The translations under genes and the position numbers were made by a program. Shown one piece after another: positions 1-8,111 of a stretch of DNA of 22,721 bases. The notes beneath the pieces were generated by a model, which worked only from the letters and a program-made list of their open reading frames with translations, was not told where the DNA came from and ran no database searches. This stretch comes from Pelagophyceae sp. CCMP2097. Taxonomy: Eukaryota > Sar > Pelagophyceae. Positions within the stretch are counted from its first letter, which is position 1, and every line of letters starts with the position of its first letter. The stretch is from positions 99,875 through 122,595 of the forward strand of contig MU657307.1 of assembly GCA_026770575.1 (NCBI GenBank). The letters run 5' to 3'.

Positions 1-71
1 CTCAATAAGAAATAAAAAAATAAAAATAAAGATAAGGAGGATTTGAAAGTTCAGCGATAAGTTAAATAATT
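1..71. other. AT-rich stretch at left edge
   Basis: This short A-rich stretch (runs of AATAAA-like and TAAAA words) contrasts sharply with the GC-rich remainder. It lies directly downstream, in transcription sense, of the minus-strand MYND fragment that ends at 72, so it could be a 3' flank. No coding potential is seen. The word AAGGAGGATTT (34-44) recurs at about 8937-8947, which may be chance. Confidence 0.4.
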
Positions 72-346
72 TCAATTATTTACGTGGGCATTGCAATGGG
101 ATTTGGCTGTATCCTTCGGGTCCTCCGTGTGCCTCCGGCGCGCTCTTGTGCGATAAACGGCTTTTTGTACATTTTTGGCCCCTTTGGCGTCGCCGTTGTT
201 CACCTGCCAAAGGTCGTTATGACTCATGTGCTTGCACGCCCATATAGAAGGTAACACGCGGTGCCGCAATAGCGTCGCTGCTTGCAACCGGCGCAGTGTT
301 TTTTGCCGTCGCCGCCGCAGACGCAGCAGGGCGCCGCGGCGGCCAT
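72..346 (-). pseudogene. Broken MYND zinc-finger protein fragment
   Basis: From an ATG at 346 the minus strand encodes about 40 residues that begin like an algal MYND finger: a CxxC pair, then HCAGCKQRRYCGTAC, which gives the first six zinc ligands. The frame then hits a stop near 224. A second minus frame continues with WACKHMSHNDLW and stays open to 72. This resembles the final Trp-x-x-His part of MYND fingers, with Ser where the last Cys is expected. One frameshift inside the finger, or an unrecognised intron, would explain the split. The related gene at 3693-4736 carries MYND, then RING, then Sel1 repeats; none of the later domains are seen here, so this looks like a truncated paralogue. 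What remains could not form the normal eight-ligand finger. Confidence 0.55.
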
Positions 347-739
347 CGATCCTGGAGAGTTCGTCGCGCCGCGCGTCCAACTCCTGCTGTCGTCTGAAGG
401 TCCTCGGAAGAGGCCTCGCCCGTCGAAAGAGGCCCTCGCCCGTCGCAAGGGCCTCGGAAGAGCCCTCGTCGGCCGATTTTTTATAAGCCCGAGGTCCCGT
501 CGAAACGCACCCTTCCTCCCAGATGCAGCACAGCGAAATGGCAAAGAACAGACCGCCGACGCCGGCCCGGACCTCCACGAGCCGCGGCCGCGAGTCGACT
601 AGTCGGCGCGACGTCTAGATGCGACGTCTAGCGGGGTCCCGCGTGCGGTTCTTTCTTCGGCGATTTCTTCTTCTGTGCCAGCCTTGAGTGCGGCGTTCGA
701 AAGGCGGTCGAAAGGGCCGACGCCGACGAGTGCCCGACC
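347..739. promoter_or_regulatory. Divergent intergenic region, candidate bidirectional promoter
   Basis: These 393 bases separate the start of the minus-strand MYND fragment from the start of the plus-strand GUCD1-like gene. No conserved protein is seen on either strand. Around 405-470 there is a short run of GAAAGAGGCC and GCAAGGGCC words, the same vocabulary as the intron arrays further right. No TATA box could be recognised. Promoter function is inferred only from the head-to-head arrangement. Confidence 0.35.
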
Positions 740-3638
740 ATGGCGGCCCCCGCTTCGGCGGCGGATTCTGCGTTGGACGCGGCTAAGCGCCTGCGCGGTT
801 GGCTCGCGCAGGCGGCTAAAGCGATGCAGCCGTCGTCTCGGGGTGTGACCGACGCGGCCGTCTCGACGCTGGAGGAGCTGCGTCTCGACCTCTCGCGCGA
901 GGGTGACTTGAAGCCGATGAGTGTGGCGGGCGTGCCGCACGTTCGCCAAAGACACGAATGGGACTGCGGTCTCGTGCGTGGCTACGCTTGCATCGTTTCT
1001 GCACCGCGGCCCTTAACGCCTGGGCTCATCGTATACGCAGGCCTGCGCTCATCGTTGCCTATAGGCATGCGCACTCATGGTCCTTAACGACGACGCCGCC
1101 GATGCGTGTGCCAACCAAGAGGCCACCGACGCCGCACCGCAGCCCGTGACCTGGGGCGACGTGCGTTCGATGCACGGGGCGCGGTCTCTGCACCGCCATG
1201 CGCCGGGAGGATCATTCTGTTCGATAGGTCCGATCAATATGCTGCACGGAGTCTGTTTGGACCATAGACATTTACTTCCTCCTTGTGGCATGCGGCACGC
1301 GATGCGCCTTCCTCACGTGAGCCGTTGCTGCGTCGCCCGCGTGAAAAAGCCTTTGGAGCATTGGGCGCCGTGCACCGCACTCCGCTTACCATTTTAGGTC
1401 GACGCTCGGTTGCGACCCGAGTTACTCCGACTTGTCATTTTACGAGAAAGAACTCTCCGGCGACGAGATCCGCGTGCAGCGCCTCTTCGACGCCGCCGCG
1501 AAGGATTCCGAGCTGCGCGTGCGCCGGGCGACAGTCCCGAGACAAGTCCTCGTTGACTTGTTGATCCAAGGCATCACGATCATCGCCCTCGTCGACCTGC
1601 GACTGCTGCGCCCGTCTTCCGTGGCGTACATCTGGCCGTCGACGTACATGGGGCACTACGTCGTCCTCCACGGCATCGACGTGAGTTTATGGCAAGACTG
1701 GAAAGCCATTATGCCTTCGACCAGGAGCAGGGACGGTGTATTCGGGTCGGGTCGGGTTTTCAATTTGTACCGAACCCTCGGGTCGCGGGTTTGTCGAGCG
1801 ACCAAACCCATCTTCGAAGGGTTGGATTCGGGCCACTGCGAGACCCGCGGGTATACGGGTCGGCCAAAACGCTATAACCTGGCAAACCCGCGGAATTGAA
1901 GGGCAAACCCGAACCCGTCCCTGCTCATGCCTAGGACAGTCCCTCGGAGGGTCGCTTGGACGGTCCCTTGGACAATTGAATATTTCGTTGGACGGTCCCT
2001 CGACGGGCCCTCTGTGACGGTCGATTTGACGGCGGTTTCTCGACAAGTCTCCTGGACGGTCATTTCGACAGTCTCTTCGACTGCGATCCCTCTGCGACGT
2101 TTATGGACGGGCCCTTGGCCGGTCGCTTGGACGGTCCCTCGGACAGTCCCTCGGGCAGGTCCTCGGACTATCAAACCACATGGCATCCCCCAGACGAGGA
2201 GCCGTCAAGGGACCCTAACACGGGTATCTTGCAAGGACCTTGCGTGGGGGCTTGATAGGGCCCTTGAAAGAGGCCTTGCAAGTAACCGCGCAGAGACCTT
2301 GCAGGGGCCCGTCCGGAGAAGGGCCCTCGTACGGTCTCTTCGCTGCCCTCTCTCCACTGCCCTTTGGACGGCCCCTCGAGACGCGCCCTCGAGACGGTCT
2401 CTCGAGGCAGGCTTTTGAGACGAGGCTTTTCGAGGCGGGCCCTCGAGCGACGGCCCTCACGAGACGGCCCCTCGTACGGTCCTTTGGAGGTTTGAAACGG
2501 GCCCTCGACTCGGAGGCGGCCCCTCGAGGCGGTCCTTCTCTCACTCGGAGGATCGACGGGCACTCTCTGTCCTTCTGGACTCTTAAGTCCCTGTCTACAG
2601 TCGTTTGAGACGGGCCATCGAGAGGCGGGCCCTCGAGACGGTCCCTAAACGGCCCTTTTGGACAAGGCCTCTCTATGCGGTCCCTCGAGACGAACCCTCG
2701 AGACGATCCGGTGAGACGAGCCCTCGAGATAGGCCTTTGAGACGAGCCCTCGAGACGGGCCTCTCATAAGGCGGTCTTTCTCTCAAAAGCGGATCGACGG
2801 ACCCTCTCTCCGGCCCCTCTCTCCGGCCCCTCTCTCCGGCCCCTCTCTCCGACCCCTCTCTCCGGCCCCTCGCGGTCCTTTTGCAGCCCTTCTCTACACG
2901 GCCCCTCCGACGAACCCTCGAGACAACCCCTCTCCAAGGACGGGCCCTCGTACGGTCCCGTCTCGAAACGGGCCCTCGCACGGGTTGATTAGACGGACAG
3001 TCCGTCGAGACGGATGGCTTCTTGGACAGCTTCTCACCCTCAAGGCGGACCCCTCGAGACCGGCCCTCGGGAGACAGGCCCCTCGAGACGGTCCCGAGAG
3101 ACGGGCTCTCGAGACGGGGCCGGGCAAGTGAAAGAGGCCTTGCAGGGGCCCGCCCGGAGCTTTTCAAGGGCATCTGGAAAGAGGCCTTGCAGAGGACCTT
3201 ACAGAGGCCTTGACCGCAAAAAGAGGCCTTGCAGGGGCCCGCCCGGAGAGCTTTTCAATTAGTGCCGAACCCTCGGGTCGCGGGTCTGTCGAGCGACCAA
3301 ACGCGTCTTCTCGGGTCGGGTTCGGGTTCAGGCCACGGCCGGACCCAATCAAAGACGGGTCTGCCAAAACGCGCAAACCCGGCTAACCCGACCCGCGGGT
3401 GGCAAACCCGAACGCGTCCCTGCTCTTGCCTTCGATCGGTGACGGAAAGCCATTTAACGCCTCGGCCGGTGACAAAACCCTTTAGGCCGACTGTTCTACC
3501 GTCCACTACCACGACCCCGCCGCGCCCGCGGCCGCGCTGGCCGTGCCTCTTTCCGTGCTCGAAGCGGCCAGGAAAGCCCGCGGGACAGACGAAGATCTTC
3601 TTTTCATCGACCGCCGCTTCCGAAAAAGACCCACATAA
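740..3638 (+). CDS. Guanylyl-cyclase-domain protein (GUCD1 / AtGC1 family), 5 exons
   Basis: Proposed exons are 740-973, 1065-1160, 1228-1316, 1398-1680 and 3486-3638, giving 284 aa, close to plant members. All junctions keep phase, and each restores a family motif: WDCGL|ACALMVL, WGD|VRSICCTESVWTID, CAFLT|STLGCDPSYSD (split codon) and GHYVVLHGID|ADCSTVHYHDPA. The C-terminus has ARGTDEDLLFID. The family (Pfam Guanylate_cyc_2) is annotated as guanylyl cyclase, but its Cys-His-Asp layout resembles papain/C39-like folds; the candidates here are Cys76, His226 and Asp244. The start at 740 is in an ACCATGG context. Donors are GTGCGT, GTGCGT, GTGAGC and GTGAGT; all acceptors are TAG|G. The first three introns are 91, 67 and 81 nt, while the fourth is 1805 nt and filled by a repeat element. 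The gene ends 54 bp from the stop of the converging MYND-RING-Sel1 gene. The family call is firm; the enzymatic activity is uncertain. Confidence 0.9.
1725..1926 (+). repeat. Terminal GGGTC-rich unit, copy 1
   Basis: This copy starts GAGCAGGGACGG and ends CCGTCCCTGCTC, so it has its own short terminal inverted repeats. It contains the blocks CCGAACCCTCGGGTCGCGGG and TGTCGAGCGACCAAAC, which recur in the same order and orientation at about 3266-3302. It also ends like copy 2 (CAAACCCGAAC, then CGTCCCTGCTC). The ATGCCT at 1711-1716 recurs immediately after it at 1927-1932. Confidence 0.7.
1927..3250 (+). repeat. Degenerate minisatellite array (CTCGAGACGG type)
   Basis: This is a dense, imperfect array of short words. 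It begins with GGACGGTCCCTTGGACGG-like units, then has GAAAGAGGCCTTGCA and CAGGGGCCCG words (2265-2330 and again 3128-3250). Between these are CCCTCGAGACGG units, often 12-16 bp apart. Long ORFs exist on both strands, but they are low-complexity Arg/Gly/Pro/Ser products with no recognisable domain. The array lies wholly inside the spliced-out intron. Confidence 0.85.
2802..2866 (+). repeat. 13-bp tandem repeat, five copies
   Basis: The unit CCCTCTCTCCGGC occurs five times head to tail, the fourth copy having one change (GAC for GGC). It then decays into CCCTCGCGG. It is the most regular stretch of the surrounding array, so it is probably its youngest local expansion. Confidence 0.9.
3252..3425 (+). 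repeat. Terminal GGGTC-rich unit, copy 2 (left-truncated)
   Basis: This is a direct repeat of 1725-1926 that lacks its left terminus. It shares CCGAACCCTCGGGTCGCGGG, TGTCGAGCGACCAAAC and the closing CGTCCCTGCTC. It is followed by TTGCCTTCGA, the right copy of the putative target-site duplication. Confidence 0.7.
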
Positions 3639-3692
3639 CACTTGGAGGGATCTGAGAGGCACAAACTGATTCTTTTAGAGAGCGCGGGCCTT

Positions 3693-4736
3693 TCATCCGT
3701 GTGCGCGCCTCGCCTTTAATAGTGCCGAAAGGCCCTCGACCTGCTGCGCCGCGGCGGAGTGCCCCTTGGCCGCGGCGCGCTTGAAGAGCCGGAGCGCCTC
3801 TTCGTAGTCCTGCGCGACGCCGCGGCCTACCGCGTACATTCCACCGAGTAAAAAGAGCGAGTCGGCGTCGCCCTGCGCCGAAGCGAGGCGGAACCACTTT
3901 ACAGCTTCCTCGTACGACTGTGCCACGCCCTCGCCGCGGGCGTACAACTGGCCCAGATTGAACATTGCGCTAGGGTACCCCTGGTCCGCGGCTTTGCGGT
4001 ACCACACCGAAGCGGTGATGTGGTCAATCTTGACGCCGTGGCCCTGATCGTAAAATTGGCCCAGCCTCGACTGCGATTGCACGTGGCCCTGGCTCGCCGC
4101 TAAAGAAAAGAGTTCAAAGGCTTTCTTCGCAGATTGTTTGAGGCCCATGCCACCAAAGAAATACGCCTCGCCTAAATGCAAGATAGCGTCCGCATTGCCT
4201 TTGTCCACGTGCTTCTGCAGCTGTCCTAAAGACTCGGCGTCCGTATTCGGGCCCGTCGTTCGACAGAGAGGGCAGCGATGGTCGTAGTCGTTGCACTTGT
4301 CACTGCAGCTTTTGCAAATCTTCTTGGCGCAGCACTCGTAGAAAGTGGTTTGTGCGCCGTCCATCAATGCCAGCAGGTCCAAACAAATGGCGCACGTGCC
4401 GCGCCAAACCGGCACACCTTTTGCGTTGGGCTTCAAAACGACAGGCGCCTTGGCACCGGCCGCTCGCGCCGTGGCACCGCCCGCCGGCGCCGTGGCACCG
4501 TCCGGCGCGGAAACGACGGCCGGCGCGGAAACGACGGCTGGTGCCTCCTTCACCGTATTCGCAGGCATGAGAGTATCCAGCATGCGGTCCTGGAACTCCA
4601 CAGCGAGCTGCTTGCACATTTTGTTGTGCCCTCCTTTCCAGTCGAAGAGCTGTGCCGCCTTTGAGCAGTAGTGGCGCGACTTGCACTTGGCGCAGTGCTT
4701 GCATTCGGGCGCGCGGCAGACGCAGCACGCGGACAT
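3693..4736 (-). CDS. MYND finger - RING finger - Sel1 repeat protein
   Basis: This is an intronless 347-aa protein. The start at 4736 is chosen because the MYND finger begins at residue 4; the frame is open further upstream, but that part is basic low-complexity sequence antisense to the neighbouring gene. The domains are: MYND at about 4-41 (C4, C7, C15, C18, C24, H37, C41); an Ala/Val/Pro-rich linker at about 65-105 with a repeated APAVVS; a RING-type finger at 115-158 (CAICLD...CCAKKICKSC...CPLC); and four to five Sel1 repeats from about 168 to 335 (for example GEGVAQSYEEAVKWFRLAS). Position 28, normally the sixth MYND Cys (YCSKAC), is Ala, so the second zinc site may be weakened. Such proteins are usually scaffolds or E3-like adaptors; the substrate is unknown. 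It is transcribed divergently from the HA gene across 243 bp. Confidence 0.93.
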   Translation of the reverse strand: MSACCVCRAPECKHCAKCKSRHYCSKAAQLFDWKGGHNKMCKQLAVEFQDRMLDTLMPANTVKEAPAVVSAPAVVSAPDGATAPAGGATARAAGAKAPVVLKPNAKGVPVWRGTCAICLDLLALMDGAQTTFYECCAKKICKSCSDKCNDYDHRCPLCRTTGPNTDAESLGQLQKHVDKGNADAILHLGEAYFFGGMGLKQSAKKAFELFSLAASQGHVQSQSRLGQFYDQGHGVKIDHITASVWYRKAADQGYPSAMFNLGQLYARGEGVAQSYEEAVKWFRLASAQGDADSLFLLGGMYAVGRGVAQDYEEALRLFKRAAAKGHSAAAQQVEGLSALLKARRAHG

Positions 4737-4979
4737 TCCTTCGAATTCGGCGGGGACGCGCGCTGGCGTTCTTCGAGCCTCGATCGATCCTGGCGAGAGA
4801 GAGAGAGTTCGCACGAATGTTTTCTGGAATCGTTCCGATCGAAACCTGTTCTGCCCCCGGGCGACGCGTCGAGGAGGCCACAAAACCGGCCCGGGTCCGC
4901 GCGGCCGCACCACGCGGCGCTGCAGAACGGACTTCACTGCTGCGCACGGAGCAGCACTGCTTCCGACCGTACTTCGAGC
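4737..4979. promoter_or_regulatory. Candidate bidirectional promoter with GA tract
   Basis: These 243 bases lie between the starts of the minus-strand MYND-RING-Sel1 gene and the plus-strand HA gene. They contain a GAGAGAGAGAGAGA tract at about 4794-4807. Frames are open on both strands, but none shows a conserved protein. The promoter call follows from geometry; no core element was recognised. Confidence 0.45.
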
Positions 4980-5762
4980 ATGCTCTTCGGTCTGCGGCAC
5001 TCTGCGCGCTTCGCCTCGAATACGGCGCTGTGCCGCGCCGCCGCGCGGGCCTCTACAAGTGCGCGGCCCTCTACGAATGCGCCGAGCCCGGCAACGCAGC
5101 ACGCAGCTCTGCTCGAGCCAGTTTGGGATTTACATTACGCACATTTAGCAGAGTACGTCGACGCCCAAGGCCACTGCAAGGTCCCTCAGGCTTTTGTGGC
5201 CACCGACGGGTCGAGGCTCGGGGTCTGGGCCACATCGCAGAATATTAAGCATTGTGCTGGTTTGCTCTCATTGGAGAAAGTCGAAAGGTTGAAAAACATC
5301 GGCTTCCAATTCGCTTCGACCAACGACGACGACGTCTGGTTAGTCAAGTTCAATTTCCTCAAAGCGTTTCACGCCAAGCACGGGACTTGCCGCATGGAAC
5401 GGAAGTATGTCACGGAAGAAGGCGTGAAGCTCGGGTGGTGGATCAAAAAACAAAGACAAGAACACAAAAAGGGCACTTTATCCGCCGACCGCACGGCGGA
5501 GCTGGAGAGGTTGGGCCTGCACTGGACAGGGCCTGAAAAGGGCAATTGGGAGGTTCATTTCGACGCATTGCGGGATTTGATGCAAAAGTTCCGCGAAACG
5601 CACTTACCAACCGACCCACTCCCCGTCCTCGTCGGGGCAAACGGCACGAAACTCGGGCCCTGGCTCGGCATGCAGAAGCGGCTTTTTAAAAAGGGCGGGA
5701 TGCGGGAAGAGAGAGTGGAAAAGTTCGCAGCGATTGGATTCACTTGGGATCCCGGGCCCTGA
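4980..5762 (+). CDS. Helicase-associated (HA) domain protein, likely organelle-targeted
   Basis: This is an intronless 260-aa protein. Three tandem HA-type repeats cover about 47-112, 118-184 and 189-258. Each has an aromatic near the start of the first helix (W49, W120, W190), a mid-repeat G-x-[KR]-L-G-x-W (SRLGVW, VKLGWW, TKLGPW) and a closing leucine/isoleucine-glycine plus aromatic (IGFQF, LGLHW, IGFTW). HA repeats are small helical bundles found alone or beside helicase cores; no helicase motif is present here. Residues 1-43 lack acidic residues and are rich in Arg, Ser and Ala (starting MLFGLRHSARF), which fits a mitochondrial or plastid presequence and is why the ATG at 4980 is preferred over the open frame from 4671. 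Its last 25 bases recur downstream. Possible nucleic-acid binding in an organelle is inference. Confidence 0.87.
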   Translation: MLFGLRHSARFASNTALCRAAARASTSARPSTNAPSPATQHAALLEPVWDLHYAHLAEYVDAQGHCKVPQAFVATDGSRLGVWATSQNIKHCAGLLSLEKVERLKNIGFQFASTNDDDVWLVKFNFLKAFHAKHGTCRMERKYVTEEGVKLGWWIKKQRQEHKKGTLSADRTAELERLGLHWTGPEKGNWEVHFDALRDLMQKFRETHLPTDPLPVLVGANGTKLGPWLGMQKRLFKKGGMREERVEKFAAIGFTWDPGP

Positions 5763-5930
5763 AGTCAGGCTGAGGACGTGTGTGTGCGGCGCTTTTAGGA
5801 CATTGGCTTGCTTGCTTAAGATCCACCCTGGGTGGGGCTGGCCCAATAGAAATTCACTTGGGAACCCGGGCCCTGAGGGCGTGTGCGACGCTTTAAGGCC
5901 ATCGGTTCGTTTGGGAACCCGGGCCCTGAG
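5738..5930 (+). repeat. Three decayed copies of the HA gene's 3' end
   Basis: The gene's last 25 bases (5738-5762, ending CCCGGGCCCTGA) recur at 5852-5876 with one change and again, less exactly, at 5905-5929. A second block, GTGTGCG-CGCTTT-AGG-CAT, occurs at about 5781-5805 and 5881-5905. The last copy still reads VRRFKAIG then NPGP, echoing the true C-terminus VEKFAAIG...DPGP. These are partial tandem duplications of the terminal HA repeat left as noncoding debris. Confidence 0.85.
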
Positions 5931-6423
5931 GCCGGCAGAGTTGTTTCCCGGGCCAGAACGGCGCCGGCAGCCCGGGGCCGCCTAACACTCGTCGACATCG
6001 AGACTCGCACTCCTCGGCCCCGGGACGCGCTCGACCGCCTCTGGTTACTGCGCAGACGACGGCCACTGGCATTGGCGAGGCTTCGACTCCGTGCGGCGGC
6101 GCGGGCTGACACGCTCGTCGAGACCCCACTCGTGAGACGGACGCTCGGACGAGTCTCGGACTCTGACGAGGCTCCTCGTACTTCCCCGCGCCTCCATGGG
6201 GGCCGGTGCGCGACGCGGCCTCTGCGACGTGTATGATTGACGCTCCCCCGGTCGCACCCTCGTCTTCGACCGCGCAAGCCCGGCGACGGCACCCAGACGG
6301 CGACCGACCACCGACCCGGGCCGGGCCGTCCGCCTGCGGGGGCCACTCGAGCGCACAGTCGACGATCCGACTGTCCGAAGCTCGGTGGATCTGAGTCTGA
6401 TGCAAAAGGACCTGAGCTAAACG
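5931..6423. other. Intergenic, no recognisable gene
   Basis: This is GC-rich DNA between the HA-gene debris and the kelch region. Several overlapping open frames exist on both strands, as expected at this base composition. All encode Arg-rich low-complexity sequence with no recognisable motif. Nothing further is supported. Confidence 0.5.
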
Positions 6424-7913
6424 ATGCCTGGCTTTGAACCGTCTGCAAGCGGCTTCGTGCCGGGGTCTGGCCACTGCGCGCCGAGGATGCGCGGCCACCG
6501 AGTCATGGTGGGCGGTGGCGATTCAGATGCAGGGCGATTACAAATGAGGTTCGGACCATGGCATGCTCGCCCGGGCCGTATACGAGAATTGAATGCGCGG
6601 GCCGTCAGTGGAACGTGCGCGATAGACATTCCCGTCGTAAAAGACAGAGGCCGACGACGACGACCAGAGGAGCCCGCGACCGACGTCGTTACGACGACCG
6701 AGGAGCCCACGAAAACGCGAAGGATGCGCCCCTCGGCACGCGCGCCGCCCGCGCACTCGCGCGAGGGCCGCTCGTCTGGCGCGCATAAAAACGATTCACT
6801 GCACGCGCGCCGCCGCGGCCGGCGCCGCGACAGTGCGACGACGAGGCATGCGTGCCCCTTTTCGCGCGCTTCGAGTCGCATTCGCCAACGTCGCAGCGTT
6901 CCGACCGGGGCCGGAGATGAGCGAAGGACCTTCTTGGTGCGCTGCCGTGTCTGCTGGTGGGCGTGTTACTGTCTTCGGTGGATAGGCTGCGACACAAGTG
7001 CTCGACACGCAGACGATGGCGTTTACAGATGGGCCGGGCATGCTCACGGGACGAACGGCTTGTGCAGCCGTCCAGATCGATGGGAATCGGGTGCTGTTGA
7101 TGGGTGGAATGGACGACGAAGTTTTAAACACGACGGAGATCTTCCACCTCTCGACGCGCCTTCCACCTCTCGACGCGCACGTTCACGCCGCTGCAGAGGT
7201 TTCGCCGCGCTCAAGAGCCACCTTTCCGTGTGACCTGCTGAGCTCCCCACCTCTGATCCCTCGATCTTTCTATCTTAGTAAGTTGTAACGGGGCCAGGCA
7301 TGCAATCGGCACGAAACATGTGCGCTGCCGTCGCACTCGATTCTCGCAGGATCCTCTCGTAGGCGGTAACGACGGCGCGCATCAACTGTCGAGCACGGAA
7401 ATCCTCATCCTGGACACGACGGCCTTTGCGCCGGGGGCCGACATGGCCGCTTGTCGCGACGGTTGCGCGGCCGTCGCGCTCGACGAGCACCGCGTCATGG
7501 TGGCTGGTGGCCGTTCAGGACGTGTGAACGTAGACATGACAGGCTTCGCTTTCGGCTTCGAACACCGTATGAATACGACGGAGATCCTAGACTTCCGGAC
7601 CATGGCGTTCGCGCCCGGCCCGCCGATGAGCTCTGCACGCGATGGATGCGCGGCCGTGCCCGTCGACGCGCAGCACGTCCTCATCATCGGCGGGTGGGAG
7701 TCGTCATCCACGCCATTGGCCACGACCGAGCTCCTCGACGTGGCGGCGTTGGAGTTTGAAAACGGGCCGTCGTTGCTGGCCGGGCGCTGGGGCGTCGCAG
7801 CCACGCGGCTCGACGCGGCGGAAGGAGAACCACCCCGGATCCTCGTGATGGGTGGTGAAGATGGCTACGGCGTCGGCTTGTCTACGACTGAGGTGCTCAT
7901 TTTCGTCGCTTAA
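6424..7913 (+). pseudogene. Kelch-repeat gene, damaged in this copy
   Basis: Several algal-type kelch repeats are recognisable, each following a pattern like TTEILDFRTMAFAPGPPM, then a short spacer, DGCAAV, and a V-[IVM]-x-GG strand. The intact end (about 7355-7913) holds three to four repeats and stops at TAA. Upstream there are lesions. An in-frame TAG at 6983-6985 interrupts GGRVTVFGG and AATQVLDTQTM. A 19-bp tandem duplication lies at 7141-7178. About 7178-7287 breaks the pattern. One missing base near 7351-7360 shifts RRIL against VGGNDG. A more decayed repeat lies at 6450-6620 (HRVMVGGGDSD, then a different frame). A 53-nt intron at 7230-7282 would bridge one break in phase, but its acceptor is AAG rather than TAG. 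Kelch propellers usually mediate protein contacts. Assembly error at individual lesions is possible; several together favour a pseudogene. Confidence 0.72.
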
Positions 7914-8111
7914 CGGACCGTGCGAGCACATTTTCGTCGCTTCTTAAAACACTTTGGCCGAGGCGCCCGCGACCGACCTGACCGACGAACAAGACGACCA
8001 AAGGAGCCCGCGACCGGCCCGACTGACGAGCACGCCCGCGGCCGGCGCAGGGTCGCGTCGGACCGACGACGAGGGATCGCGCTCAGATTGGCCATTGTAT
8101 CTTCCATTGTC
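7914..8111. other. Convergent intergenic segment with small duplications
   Basis: These 198 bases separate the kelch stop from the Dus stop. The last coding bases of the kelch gene (ATTTTCGTCGCTT, about 7899-7911) are repeated at about 7929-7941. The word GGAGCCCGCGACCG (about 8001-8014) also occurs upstream of the kelch repeats at about 6668-6681, in both places preceded by GACGACCA. No gene is seen. Confidence 0.6.

Larger units (their letters stand above)
1721..3426 (+). mobile_element. 1.7 kb repeat-bearing element inside the last GUCD1-like intron
   Basis: The inserted segment is bracketed by the 9-bp direct repeat TGCCTTCGA (1712-1720 and 3427-3435), which looks like a target-site duplication. 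Just inside are perfect 11-bp inverted termini: GAGCAGGGACG at 1725-1735 and its complement at 3415-3425. The interior has a roughly 200-bp GGGTC-rich unit at 1725-1926, a 1.3 kb minisatellite array, and a left-truncated second copy of the unit at about 3252-3425. No transposase or reverse transcriptase is visible, so it would be non-autonomous. Removing it leaves an intron of about 100 nt, matching the other introns of the gene. The class is unknown: MITE-like by its ends, satellite-like by its interior. Confidence 0.65.

Noticed and set aside
4671..4979. Longer start for the HA gene at 4671
   Set aside because: It would overlap the start of the divergent gene and add non-conserved sequence; the ATG at 4980 gives a presequence-like N-terminus.
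4737..5102. N-terminal extension of the MYND-RING-Sel1 frame up to 5102
   Set aside because: It is low-complexity basic sequence antisense to the HA gene; the MYND finger begins right after the ATG at 4736.
6983..6985. TAG in the kelch gene as a reassigned codon or an intron end
   Set aside because: No donor fits without deleting the VTVFGG strand, and the same gene has other lesions, so a nonsense mutation or sequencing error is simpler.
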